Origin: an uncultured Pseudomonas sp.
Lineage (GTDB): Bacteria > Pseudomonadota > Gammaproteobacteria > Pseudomonadales > Pseudomonadaceae
Assembly: GCA_943914515.1 (NCBI GenBank)
Contig: CALUCI010000092.1
Location: forward strand, 1 to 20,623
Reading direction: 5' to 3'
DNA: 20,623 bases
Part shown: positions 6,699 to 13,997 of the stretch, one piece after another
How the letters are laid out: every line of letters starts with the position of its first letter
Numbering within the stretch: position 1 is the first letter of the stretch
Notes under the pieces: model-generated
Seen by the model: only the letters and a program-made list of their open reading frames with translations
Told to the model about the DNA's origin: nothing
The model's database searches: none
Program-made: the position numbers and the translations under genes

Positions 6699-7685
6699 AT
6701 GACTGTACCTATCGCCATCATCGGTGCCGGCATTGCCGGACTCTCCGCAGCACAGGCGTTGCAGAAGCAGGGCCTCACGGTCCATCTGTTCGACAAGGGC
6801 CACGGCAGCGGTGGCCGCATGGCCAGCAAACGCAGCGAGGCCGGCGCGCTCGATCTCGGCGCGCAGTACTTCACCGCCCGTGACCGGCGCTTCGTCGAGC
6901 AGATCCAGCAATGGCAGGCCAAGGGCTGGGTCGCCGAATGGAAGCCGCAACTCTACAACTACCGCGATGGCCAGTTGAGCCCGTCCCCGGATGAACAGAC
7001 CCGCTGGGTCGGCGTGCCGCGCATGAGCGCCATCACCCGGGGCCTGCTCAAGGACCTGACGGTGAACTTCAGTTGCCGCATCACCGAGGTGTTCCGCGGC
7101 AAGCAGTACTGGCACCTGCAAGACACCGATGGCTGCAGCCATGGCCCGTTCAGCCGGGTCATCGTCGCCGTACCGGCGCCCCAGGCCACCGTCCTGCTGG
7201 CGGCAACGCCCAAACTCGCCGCCGTCGCCGCCGGCGTGCAGATGGAACCGACCTGGGCCATCGCGCTGGGCTTCGAAACCCCACTCGACACACCGATGCA
7301 GGGCTGCTTCGTGCAGGACTGCGCCCTCGACTGGCTGGCCCGCAACCGCAGCAAGCCAGGCCGCGACGAACGCCTCGATACCTGGGTGCTGCACGCCAGT
7401 TCGGCCTGGAGCAAACAGCACATCGACCTGCAAAAGGAAGCCGTGATCGAGCAACTGCTGGGCGATTTCGCCGAGCTGGTCGGCTGCGCCGTCCCCGCGC
7501 CGAGCTTCAGCGTGGCGCACCGCTGGCTCTACGCACGTCCCGCCAGCAACCACGAATGGGGCGTGCTGGCCGACGCCGACCTGGGCTTGTACGCCTGTGG
7601 CGACTGGTGTCTGTCGGGACGGGTCGAAGGGGCGTGGCTCAGCGGCCAGGAAGCTGCCCGTCGACTGATCGAGCACCTCGAGTAA
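6699..7685 (+). CDS. Renalase-like NAD(P)/FAD-dependent oxidoreductase
   Basis: A 328-residue flavoprotein. The FAD-binding GxGxxG is at residues 9–14 (IIGAGIAG), with FDKGHGSGGRMASKRS after it and GAQYFTARDRRF typical of the group. The C-terminal CGDWCLSGRVEGAWLSGQEAA closes the FAD site. It closely resembles, from memory, the P. syringae protein characterised as bacterial renalase, which oxidises 2- or 6-dihydro isomers of NAD(P)H and passes electrons to O2 to give H2O2. Renalases therefore clear damaged nicotinamide cofactors. AGAGG (689–693 in the 6600s) supports the start at 6699. It is upstream of and co-oriented with the photolyase unit but separated by 111 bases carrying another promoter. 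A general amine-oxidase label is less specific. Confidence 0.87.
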   Translation: MTVPIAIIGAGIAGLSAAQALQKQGLTVHLFDKGHGSGGRMASKRSEAGALDLGAQYFTARDRRFVEQIQQWQAKGWVAEWKPQLYNYRDGQLSPSPDEQTRWVGVPRMSAITRGLLKDLTVNFSCRITEVFRGKQYWHLQDTDGCSHGPFSRVIVAVPAPQATVLLAATPKLAAVAAGVQMEPTWAIALGFETPLDTPMQGCFVQDCALDWLARNRSKPGRDERLDTWVLHASSAWSKQHIDLQKEAVIEQLLGDFAELVGCAVPAPSFSVAHRWLYARPASNHEWGVLADADLGLYACGDWCLSGRVEGAWLSGQEAARRLIEHLE

Positions 7686-7718
7686 GCCTGCGCGGGCACT
7701 CAGACCTCTACAGGAACA

Positions 7719-7781
7719 TTGACTTGTACAACTTCCGGCTTATGCTGAGCAAAGTTGTACATGTTTTTATCCTTGTACAAG
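7719..7781 (+). promoter_or_regulatory. Promoter with three TTGTACA boxes before the photolyase operon
   Basis: TTGACT (7719–7724), a 16-base spacer and TATGCT (7741–7746) form a sigma70-like promoter. TTGTACA occurs at 7724–7730 (overlapping the -35), 7755–7761 (near +1) and 7773–7779, the last inside the perfect palindrome CTTGTACAAG (7772–7781). The arrangement suits repression by a DNA-binding regulator, plausibly the MerR/LitR-type protein encoded second in this operon. Confidence 0.65.
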
Positions 7782-7796
7782 AAAGGTCGCCTCCAC

Positions 7797-8753
7797 ATGT
7801 CCGATACCAAGCCCAGAATCGCCATCAGCGCCTGCCTTGCCGGTGAAGAAGTCCGCTTCAACGGTGGCCACAAACTTTCCCGCCTGTGCAGCGAAGCACT
7901 GGCCGAGCATTTCGAACTGGTACCGGTCTGCCCGGAAGTCGCGATCGGCCTCGGCACACCCCGCCCGGCCATCCACCTGAGTGGCGATCCGCATGCCCCA
8001 CGCGCAACCAACAGCCGTGACCCGTCGATAGACGTCTCCGCCGACCTGCAGCGGTATGCCGAGCACATGGCCGGTTCGCTGGACGATATCTGTGGCTACA
8101 TCTTCATGCAGAAGTCGCCGTCCTGCGGCCTGGAGCGCATCAAGGTCTACCAGGCCAACGGCTACCCGGCCCGGCAACGTGCCCGTGGCCTGTTTGCCGC
8201 GCGCTTTTGCGAGTTGCGCCCGGACCTGCCGGTGGAAGAAGAAGGCCGCCTGTGCGACCCGGTACTGCGGGAGAACTTCATTACCCGGGTCCTGGCTTAC
8301 GCCGACTGGCAGCAAGTGCTCGCCGCTGGGCTGAGCCGGCATGCCCTGATTGCCTTCCACTCGCGCTACAAGTACCAGTTGATGGCGCACAACCCCGAGC
8401 AATACAAAGTGCTCGGCAAGCTGCTCGGCAGCCTGACCCGACAGGACGACGCGCAGACCATCGGCCCGCGCTACTTCAGCCAGTTGATTGCCGCGCTGCG
8501 CCGCTGCGCCAGCCGTGGCAGCCACGGCAATGTGCTGATGCACCTCAGTGGCTACCTGCGCCGCCACCTCGATCAGCGCGACAAACAGGAGATCCGCCAC
8601 CTGATCGACCAGTATGTGGCCGGCATCGTCCCGCTGGTGGTGCCAATGACCTTGCTCAAGCACCACCTGAGTCACCATCCCGATCCCTACCTGATGGGCC
8701 AGGTCTACCTGCAACCCCACCCGGAAAACCTGAGCCTGCGCAATGCCATCTGA
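7797..8753 (+). CDS. DUF523–DUF1722 protein, RudS/TudS-type thiouridine desulfidase
   Basis: A 318-residue two-domain protein. DUF523 (about 6–155) has the cysteines that in TudS-type desulfidases hold a [4Fe-4S] cluster: C13 in SACLAGEEVRFNGG, C45 in VPVCPEV and C110 in KSPSCGLERIKVY. DUF1722 (about 180–312; HALIAFHSRYKYQLMAHN) resembles E. coli YbgA, also encoded beside phr. Proteins with both domains have been described as RudS, which removes sulfur from 4-thiouridine nucleotides derived from tRNA; I infer the same here. The start at 7797 avoids a TTG extension over the operator and has GAAAGG 10 bases upstream. The next gene overlaps its 3' end by 11 bases. 4-Thiouridine at tRNA position 8 absorbs near-UV, which fits the photolyase context. 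Confidence 0.85.
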   Translation: MSDTKPRIAISACLAGEEVRFNGGHKLSRLCSEALAEHFELVPVCPEVAIGLGTPRPAIHLSGDPHAPRATNSRDPSIDVSADLQRYAEHMAGSLDDICGYIFMQKSPSCGLERIKVYQANGYPARQRARGLFAARFCELRPDLPVEEEGRLCDPVLRENFITRVLAYADWQQVLAAGLSRHALIAFHSRYKYQLMAHNPEQYKVLGKLLGSLTRQDDAQTIGPRYFSQLIAALRRCASRGSHGNVLMHLSGYLRRHLDQRDKQEIRHLIDQYVAGIVPLVVPMTLLKHHLSHHPDPYLMGQVYLQPHPENLSLRNAI

Positions 8754-9657
8754 AGCCTTGCTGCCGATCCGCGAAGTCGCGCGGCTGACCGGCGTCAACC
8801 CGATCACCCTGCGCGCCTGGGAGCGCCGCTACGGCCTGGTGGTGCCGCAACGCACCAGCAAGGGCCACCGGCTGTACAGCAGCGAGCAGGTCGAACGGAT
8901 CCGCAGCATTCTCTCCTGGCTCAACCGGGGCGTTGCCGTAAGCCAGGTGCTGCCGCTGCTCGACAGCGACAGCACTCCAAGCCCGAATATCCCCGGCGAC
9001 GACTGGCAAGCGCTGTGCGAGCACCTGACCGACTGCATCGCCCACCTCGCCGAACGCCAGCTCGACCAGCAGTTCAACCAGGCCATGGCCCTCTATCCGG
9101 TGACGACACTCTGCGAGCACCTGCTCCTGCCGCTGCTCGCGCACCTGGAAACCCGCTGGCAGGTTCATCCCGCCGCACGGCTGGAGCAGGGCTTTTTCCA
9201 CACCTGGCTGCGCAGCAAGCTGGGCCTGCGCGTGTACCACAACAACCGTCAGGCCAACGGCGCACCGGTGATGCTGGTCAATGGCGGCCCGCACCCCTTC
9301 GACCCACACCTGTGGCTGTGTGCCTGGCTGGTCAGCGACAGCGGTTGCCCGGTTGACGTGTTCGACACGGTGCTGAGCCCCCGTGACCTGGCCCTCGGCG
9401 TAGAGCGGCTGAACGCCAGTGCGGTGCTGATCAGCGTCAGTACCGCACTGGAAACCGACCGGCTGCAACGCAGTCTCGGCCCGCTGAGCGTGCCGAAACT
9501 CCTGTTCGGCGTTGCGGTCACCTTACATAGGCACGCCCTGGCGGCGGATCCCGATTGCCACCTGCTCGACTCGCCACTGGCGGCATATCGGTGTCTGCAG
9601 GATCTGAAGCCGCGTGCCCGACAAAACACCGTATCTGGAAACGACCCATGCAATTGA
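8743..9657 (+). CDS. MerR-family regulator, LitR/CarH-like with atypical cobalamin domain
   Basis: A 304-residue regulator. The N-terminal MerR winged helix is clear (LLPIREVARLTGVNPITLRAWERRYGL, then RLYSSEQVERI, about 6–75). The rest follows the CarH/LitR layout of helical bundle plus Rossmann-like domain, but the B12 signatures are altered. W139 is followed by EQ (148–149) rather than the EH pair, and the E/DxHxxG loop reads GGPHPFD (181–187), keeping H184 but losing the acid and glycine. This resembles class II LitR proteins such as the PplR group of P. putida, which mediate light responses without a normal B12 site. Its ATG overlaps the previous gene by 11 bases and its end overlaps phr by 10. 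It probably controls its own operon through the TTGTACA boxes. Confidence 0.85.
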   Translation: MPSEALLPIREVARLTGVNPITLRAWERRYGLVVPQRTSKGHRLYSSEQVERIRSILSWLNRGVAVSQVLPLLDSDSTPSPNIPGDDWQALCEHLTDCIAHLAERQLDQQFNQAMALYPVTTLCEHLLLPLLAHLETRWQVHPAARLEQGFFHTWLRSKLGLRVYHNNRQANGAPVMLVNGGPHPFDPHLWLCAWLVSDSGCPVDVFDTVLSPRDLALGVERLNASAVLISVSTALETDRLQRSLGPLSVPKLLFGVAVTLHRHALAADPDCHLLDSPLAAYRCLQDLKPRARQNTVSGNDPCN

Positions 9658-11087
9658 TCTGGCTGCGCAACGACCTGCGCATGCATGACAACACCGCTCT
9701 GGCCGCCGCCAGTGAACGCGGCCCGTGCCTGGCACTGTGGCTGGTAAGCCCCGCGCAGTGGCAAGCCCACGACGATGCCGCGTGCAAGGTGGATTTCTGG
9801 CTGCGCAACCTGCAGCAACTCCAGCAGGCGCTGGCGCGGCTGAACATCCCGTTGCTGGTGCGCAAGGCCGAGCACTGGGCCGATGCCCCGCAAGCGGTGC
9901 TCGATGTCTGTCGCGAACATGGCGTGCAGACCGTGCACGTCAACGAGGAATACGGCATCCATGAGCAGCAGCGCGACGACGCCGTTGCCACCCGCCTGCG
10001 CGAGCACGGCATCAGCCTGCATGCCTGGCTGGACCAGGTGCTGTTCAAGCCTGGCACCGTGCTGACCCGCAGCGGCGGTTACTTCAAGGTCTTCACCCAG
10101 TTTCGCAAGGTCTGCTACCAGCGCCTGCACCACGGCCTCCCGGCCTTGCAGGCACTGCCGCGCAAGCAGGAAAAAACCACCATCGACAGTGATGACATCC
10201 CCACCCGCATCGATGGTTTCCCGACGCCACCGCAGTCGTTGCGCGACCAGTGGCCTGCGGGTGAGGAGCACGCGCGCACGCGGCTGGCCGGGTTCGTCGA
10301 AGACGACATGGCCGACTACCCCGAGCAACGCGATCTGCCGGCCGTGGATGGCACCAGCCAGCTTTCGCCCTACCTCGCGGCCGGGGTGATTTCGGTGCGC
10401 CAATGCCTGCACGCGGCACTCGCCAGCAACCAGGGTGAGTTCGAAAGCGGCAATCCGGGTGCGGTGTCCTGGGTCAACGAGCTGCTCTGGCGCGAGTTCT
10501 ACAAACATGTGCTGGTGGGCTATCCGCATGTCTCACGGCATCGCGCCTTCCGCCCCGCCACCGAGGCCGTGGCCTGGCGCGACGCGCCCGAAGACCTCGC
10601 CGCCTGGCAGGAAGGCCGTACCGGCATCCCCATCGTCGATGCGGCCATGCGCCAACTGCTCGCCACCGGCTGGATGCACAACCGCCTGCGCATGGTCGTG
10701 GCGATGTTCCTGAGCAAGAACCTGCTGATCGACTGGCGCAAAGGTGAACAATTCTTCATGCGTCATCTGATTGATGGCGATCTGGCCGCAAACAACGGCG
10801 GCTGGCAGTGGAGCGCCTCTACCGGCACCGATGCGGCGCCTTATTTCCGGGTGTTCAACCCGGTCAGCCAGTCGGAGCGCTTCGACAGCAAGGGACGCTT
10901 TTTGCGACACTGGCTGCCGGAGCTGAGCGCACTGGCGGAAAAGGATATCCACAGCCCTGGCGGGCTATTCGCGGTACCGGGTTATCCACAGCCGATCGTC
11001 GATCTGGGCTCGAGCCGCCAGCGAGCGATAGACGCCTTCCGGCAACTTCCCAAAGACTTTGGCAAAGAGTCCGATCTTGAATACTGA
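9648..11087 (+). CDS. phrB: Deoxyribodipyrimidine photolyase (class I CPD photolyase)
   Basis: A 479-residue photolyase that uses FADH- and blue light to split cyclobutane pyrimidine dimers. The N-terminal alpha/beta antenna domain begins MQLIWLRNDLRMHDNTAL. The C-terminal FAD domain has WVNELLWREFYKHVL from about W275, GWMHNRLRMVVAMFLSKNLL around 341–360 and DGDLAANNGGWQWSASTGTD from 376, the standard flavin- and lesion-binding segments. The start at 9648 is chosen because MQLIWLRNDLR is the canonical N-terminus; an in-frame extension to 9555 lies inside the regulator gene. It overlaps the regulator by 10 bases and the following SDR gene by about 11, so all are one transcript. The ribosome-binding site is weak (GGAAACGACCC), consistent with translational coupling. 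Confidence 0.95.
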   Translation: MQLIWLRNDLRMHDNTALAAASERGPCLALWLVSPAQWQAHDDAACKVDFWLRNLQQLQQALARLNIPLLVRKAEHWADAPQAVLDVCREHGVQTVHVNEEYGIHEQQRDDAVATRLREHGISLHAWLDQVLFKPGTVLTRSGGYFKVFTQFRKVCYQRLHHGLPALQALPRKQEKTTIDSDDIPTRIDGFPTPPQSLRDQWPAGEEHARTRLAGFVEDDMADYPEQRDLPAVDGTSQLSPYLAAGVISVRQCLHAALASNQGEFESGNPGAVSWVNELLWREFYKHVLVGYPHVSRHRAFRPATEAVAWRDAPEDLAAWQEGRTGIPIVDAAMRQLLATGWMHNRLRMVVAMFLSKNLLIDWRKGEQFFMRHLIDGDLAANNGGWQWSASTGTDAAPYFRVFNPVSQSERFDSKGRFLRHWLPELSALAEKDIHSPGGLFAVPGYPQPIVDLGSSRQRAIDAFRQLPKDFGKESDLEY

Positions 11088-11775
11088 GCATGCAAAACGT
11101 ATCTGGGTAACCGGTGCCAGCAGTGGCCTTGGCCACGCCCTGGCTCTGCAACTGCTCACACTCGGCCACCACGTCGCAATCAGTGGGCGCGCGCCTTTCG
11201 AGGCATTACCCGACAACCTGGTTGAACGCTGCCTGGTGCTTGAGGGTGATCCGGGCGATATCACCCAGGCTGAACAGATGAGCCGGCTCATCCAGCAGCG
11301 CTGGGGCGCGCTGGACACTCTGATTCTCAATGCCGGCACCTGCGATTACCTCGATGCCCACTCGACCGGCACGGCAATGTTCGAGGCGCTGATCGAAGGC
11401 AACCTGAACGCCTGTTCGCACATACTGAGCAGCGCCCTGCCGCTGTTGCAGGCGGGTCAAAAGGCCCACGTCGTCGGCATTCTGAGCAACATCACGGCCT
11501 TGCAGAAATACGAGAGCAGCCAGTGGCCAACCGCCCAGAACAGCCTCGGGCAGTGGTTCAGCGAGATCCGTAGCGTGCTTTCGCCCAAGGAGATCGACCT
11601 GACGGTGGTGGCTCCGCAGACCTTGAAAAAACCGATAACGGCCAGCATCGCGCTGCCGCAAAGGTGGGATGCGCAGTCCGCTGCGCTGGCGATCATCGAC
11701 CGCTTGCCACAACGAATGCCGGAAATGGTGCTGGAGGCGCTGTCGATCAGTAGCCTCTGGCCATTGCGCCGCTGA
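11077..11775 (+). CDS. SDR-fold protein lacking the catalytic Tyr/Lys
   Basis: About 232 residues. The Rossmann dinucleotide motif TGASSGLG is at residues 12–19 and NAG at 85–87, so NAD(P) binding is likely. The active site is degenerate: S137 sits where the SDR serine belongs, but the residue 13 later, normally Tyr, is W150 (TGG at 11524), and the Lys of YxxxK is Q154 (CAG at 11536). Normal SDR chemistry is therefore unlikely; a binding or structural role, or a different mechanism, is possible. The start is uncertain: TTG at 11077 (AAAGAG 8 bases upstream) is preferred; TTG at 11059 is also in frame and no ATG is available. It overlaps the end of phr, and a strong hairpin follows its stop. 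Confidence 0.8.
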   Translation: MNTEHAKRIWVTGASSGLGHALALQLLTLGHHVAISGRAPFEALPDNLVERCLVLEGDPGDITQAEQMSRLIQQRWGALDTLILNAGTCDYLDAHSTGTAMFEALIEGNLNACSHILSSALPLLQAGQKAHVVGILSNITALQKYESSQWPTAQNSLGQWFSEIRSVLSPKEIDLTVVAPQTLKKPITASIALPQRWDAQSAALAIIDRLPQRMPEMVLEALSISSLWPLRR

Positions 11776-11781
11776 CAAGAC

Positions 11782-11807
11782 ATCGGGGCCGCATAAGCGG
11801 CCCCGAT
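11782..11807. terminator. Strong hairpin between SDR gene and pagL
   Basis: ATCGGGGCCGC (11782–11792) pairs perfectly with GCGGCCCCGAT (11797–11807) around ATAA. It lies between convergent genes, 7 bases past the plus-strand stop. The T run is poor (TTGCGTT), so termination is likely but not textbook. Confidence 0.75.
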
Positions 11808-11811
11808 TGCG

Positions 11812-12330
11812 TTACAGCGACATGCGGTAGTGCAGCGCGAAACTCTCCACCCCATCGTTCGGCGTACTGATACCGGCGTTGGAGTAGTGAATGGCGCGGA
11901 TGCCGACTTCATGCCCACCGGCGAAACGCAGGCCGAAGCCGATGCGGTCCTCGAACTGGAACGCCGAACCCAGTTCGTTGCTTTCGACCTCGGTATGCGC
12001 GAATGCCGCGACACCGATACCCGCTTCGATGTACGGCTTCACCGAGTCTCCGGCGAACTCGTAGACGAACACCGGAGCGAACGAAAGACTGTGGTTGCTC
12101 GAGGTCTTGTCGCCGTCCCAGAAGGTGTAGCCGCCGTCCCAGTAGCCGGTCAGGCGACCGACGCTGGTCTGCCACCAACTGGCATCCCAGTTCGATTGCA
12201 TGCCGATGCGGTAGGTCATGGTGGAATCGCTGGTCTGGCCGACCGCGAAGGTAAGGTCCGCAGCCTGTGCGGTGAAAGCGTGCCCCAGGGATGCGGCTGC
12301 AACGACAGCCAAGCAAAACAGTTTCTTCAT
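11812..12330 (-). CDS. pagL: Lipid A 3-O-deacylase PagL
   Basis: A 172-residue outer-membrane beta-barrel enzyme that removes the 3-position acyl chain from lipid A. A signal peptide (MKKLFCLAVVAAASLGHAF, cleavage near AQA/AD at about 23) precedes alternating beta strands ending in a C-terminal aromatic/leucine-rich strand (FALHYRMSL). The catalytic HYSN motif gives H148 and S150, and E162 in GVESF matches the third residue of the P. aeruginosa triad. The start at 12330 has AAGGA 9 bases upstream and begins exactly at the signal peptide; longer frames lack this. It stands alone on the minus strand downstream of murI with its own candidate promoter, and faces the photolyase operon terminator. 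Confidence 0.93.
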   Translation of the reverse strand: MKKLFCLAVVAAASLGHAFTAQAADLTFAVGQTSDSTMTYRIGMQSNWDASWWQTSVGRLTGYWDGGYTFWDGDKTSSNHSLSFAPVFVYEFAGDSVKPYIEAGIGVAAFAHTEVESNELGSAFQFEDRIGFGLRFAGGHEVGIRAIHYSNAGISTPNDGVESFALHYRMSL

Positions 12331-12355
12331 GAGAAACGTCCTTTTTCCAAATGCT

Positions 12356-12384
12356 GTTATTGGTTTTCTTGTCTCATCAGACAA
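12356..12384 (-). promoter_or_regulatory. Candidate pagL promoter with overlapping inverted repeat
   Basis: On the minus strand, TTGTCT (12384–12379), a 17-base spacer and AATAAC (12361–12356) form a promoter-like pair. The -35 is the left arm of a perfect 6-bp inverted repeat, TTGTCT-GATG-AGACAA (12369–12384), which may be an operator. Confidence 0.45.
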
Positions 12385-12448
12385 CGTAGTAGAAATCAGC
12401 GCATGCAAAGGAGTTCACTGGGTTTTGGCGTTTTTTTTCCGCAGCCAA

Positions 12449-13249
12449 TTACCGGGTGAAGCTTTGCACAGAGTCTGATTTATGCCACAGCAAAGGCAGG
12501 ATGTTTTGTAAATGTTGCGGATCGCCACTGGTCCAGAACTGCGTCGGCCGCGCGGGGCCGCGGGCCAGCAGGTTGCGCTCGTGCAGCAAGCGCTGCAGTT
12601 GCCGGGCCACGGCGGCGCCGGTATCGATGATGGCGACCGACGCCGGCACCATCTGGCCCAGCAGCGGCTTGAGAAAGGGGTAATGGGTGCAGCCGAGAAT
12701 GATCGTGTCGCAACCCGCCGCCAGCAGTGGCGCGACGTAACCTTGCAGTAGCTGACGCAGCGCGGGGCTGTCGAGGTCGCCGGACTCGATCAGTTCCACC
12801 AGCCCCGGGCAGGGCTGCGTCACCACCCGCACATCGGTGGCGAAGCGATCGAGCAAGGCCGCGAACTTGGCACTCTGCAGGGTTCCGGTGGTGGCGAGCA
12901 CACCGACCACACCACTGCGGGTCGCCGCTGCGGCCGGCTTGACCGCCGGCTCCATGCCCACCAGCGGCCACTGGGGAAAGCGCTCACGCAGGTCGGCAGC
13001 CGCTGCCACGGTGGCGGTATTGCACGCCAGCACCACCGCCTTGGCGCCCTGTTCCTGGAAGAACTCGGCAACGGCCCGGCAACGCTGGCGGATGAATTCG
13101 GGAGATTTTTCGCCGTAGGGGATATGCCCGCAGTCCGCCACGTACAGCAGTGACTCGCCAGGCAACAGGCGGGTGATTTCCGCCAGTACCGACAGGCCGC
13201 CGACGCCGGAATCGAAGACGCCTACTGGCGCGCTCGCGGCCTCAGCCAT
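12449..13249 (-). CDS. murI: Glutamate racemase
   Basis: A 266-residue enzyme converting L-glutamate to D-glutamate for peptidoglycan. The two catalytic cysteines are C76 in VLACNTAT and C187 in ILGCTHYPF. The N-terminal VGVFDSGVGGLSVL and VADCGHIPYGEKSPEFI are also diagnostic. The start at 13249 (MAEAASAPVGVFDSG) overlaps the moeB end by 8 bases (ATGGCTGA), implying translational coupling; the longer frame reaching 13321 runs inside moeB. No strong Shine-Dalgarno is seen. It is the last gene of the hemA-prfA-prmC-moeB-murI operon. Downstream there is a poly-A stretch on the minus strand but no clear intrinsic terminator. Confidence 0.95.
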   Translation of the reverse strand: MAEAASAPVGVFDSGVGGLSVLAEITRLLPGESLLYVADCGHIPYGEKSPEFIRQRCRAVAEFFQEQGAKAVVLACNTATVAAAADLRERFPQWPLVGMEPAVKPAAAATRSGVVGVLATTGTLQSAKFAALLDRFATDVRVVTQPCPGLVELIESGDLDSPALRQLLQGYVAPLLAAGCDTIILGCTHYPFLKPLLGQMVPASVAIIDTGAAVARQLQRLLHERNLLARGPARPTQFWTSGDPQHLQNILPLLWHKSDSVQSFTR

Positions 13250-13997
13250 GGGCACTGCCACAGACGGCGCAGGCGGGATCACGCTTGACCCGCAGCTCGC
13301 GAAAACGCGTGCCCAGCGCATCGATCAGCAGCAGCCGGCCCACCAGCGGTTCGCCGAATCCAGCCAGCAGCTTCAAGGCTTCGAGTGCCTGCAGACTGCC
13401 CACCAGTCCCACCAGCGGCCCGACAACACCAGCCTCGCTGCAGGTCAGTTCGGCATCGCTGCCATGCCCGTACAGGCAGTGGTAGCACGGGCTCTGCGGC
13501 TGACGCGGGTCGAACACCGACAACTGCCCTTCCAGGCGAATCGCCGCGCCGCTCACCAGCGGCTTGCCGGCCTTGACGCAGGCGGCGTTGACCGCCTCGC
13601 GGGTGGAAAAGTTGTCCGAGCAATCGAGCACCAGATCCACCGCGCCGACCGCTTCGGCCAGCGAGTCTTCATCCAGCGCCTGACGGTACGGCACCAGACT
13701 GATATCCGGGTTGATCGCCCGCAGCCTGGCCAATGCCGAGTCGACCTTGAGCTGACCGACCGAGTTGCCATCGTGGATGATCTGGCGTTGCAGGTTGGTC
13801 AGGTCGACCGTGTCGAAGTCGGCCAGATGCAGGCTGCCGACTCCGGCTGCAGCAAGGTACAACGCCACCGGCGAACCCAGCCCGCCCAGCCCGACGATCA
13901 GCGCCTTGCTCTGCTTGAGGCGCAACTGGCCGTCGATATCGACCTGCGCCAGCAGGATCTGCCGGCTGTAGCGCAGCAGTTCTTCATCGGTCAGCAC
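13242..13997 (-). CDS. moeB: MoeB/ThiF/HesA-family adenylyltransferase (molybdopterin-synthase type)
   Basis: A 251-residue E1-like enzyme that adenylates the C-terminal glycine of a small ubiquitin-fold sulfur carrier (MoaD in molybdopterin synthesis, or ThiS). The ATP-binding loop ALIVGLGGLGSPVALYL is at about 33–49, with ADFDTVDLTNLQRQ after it. Two CxxC pairs (CYHC and CAVC near the C-terminus) form the zinc site. It begins at GTG 13997 (GTG CTG ACC GAT GAA), overlapping the prmC stop by 7 bases; the N-terminus TDEELLRYSRQILL is family-like. No moaD or moaE is in the window, so MoeB versus ThiF is decided by similarity and conserved position next to prmC-prfA. Confidence 0.9.
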   Translation of the reverse strand: MLTDEELLRYSRQILLAQVDIDGQLRLKQSKALIVGLGGLGSPVALYLAAAGVGSLHLADFDTVDLTNLQRQIIHDGNSVGQLKVDSALARLRAINPDISLVPYRQALDEDSLAEAVGAVDLVLDCSDNFSTREAVNAACVKAGKPLVSGAAIRLEGQLSVFDPRQPQSPCYHCLYGHGSDAELTCSEAGVVGPLVGLVGSLQALEALKLLAGFGEPLVGRLLLIDALGTRFRELRVKRDPACAVCGSAHG

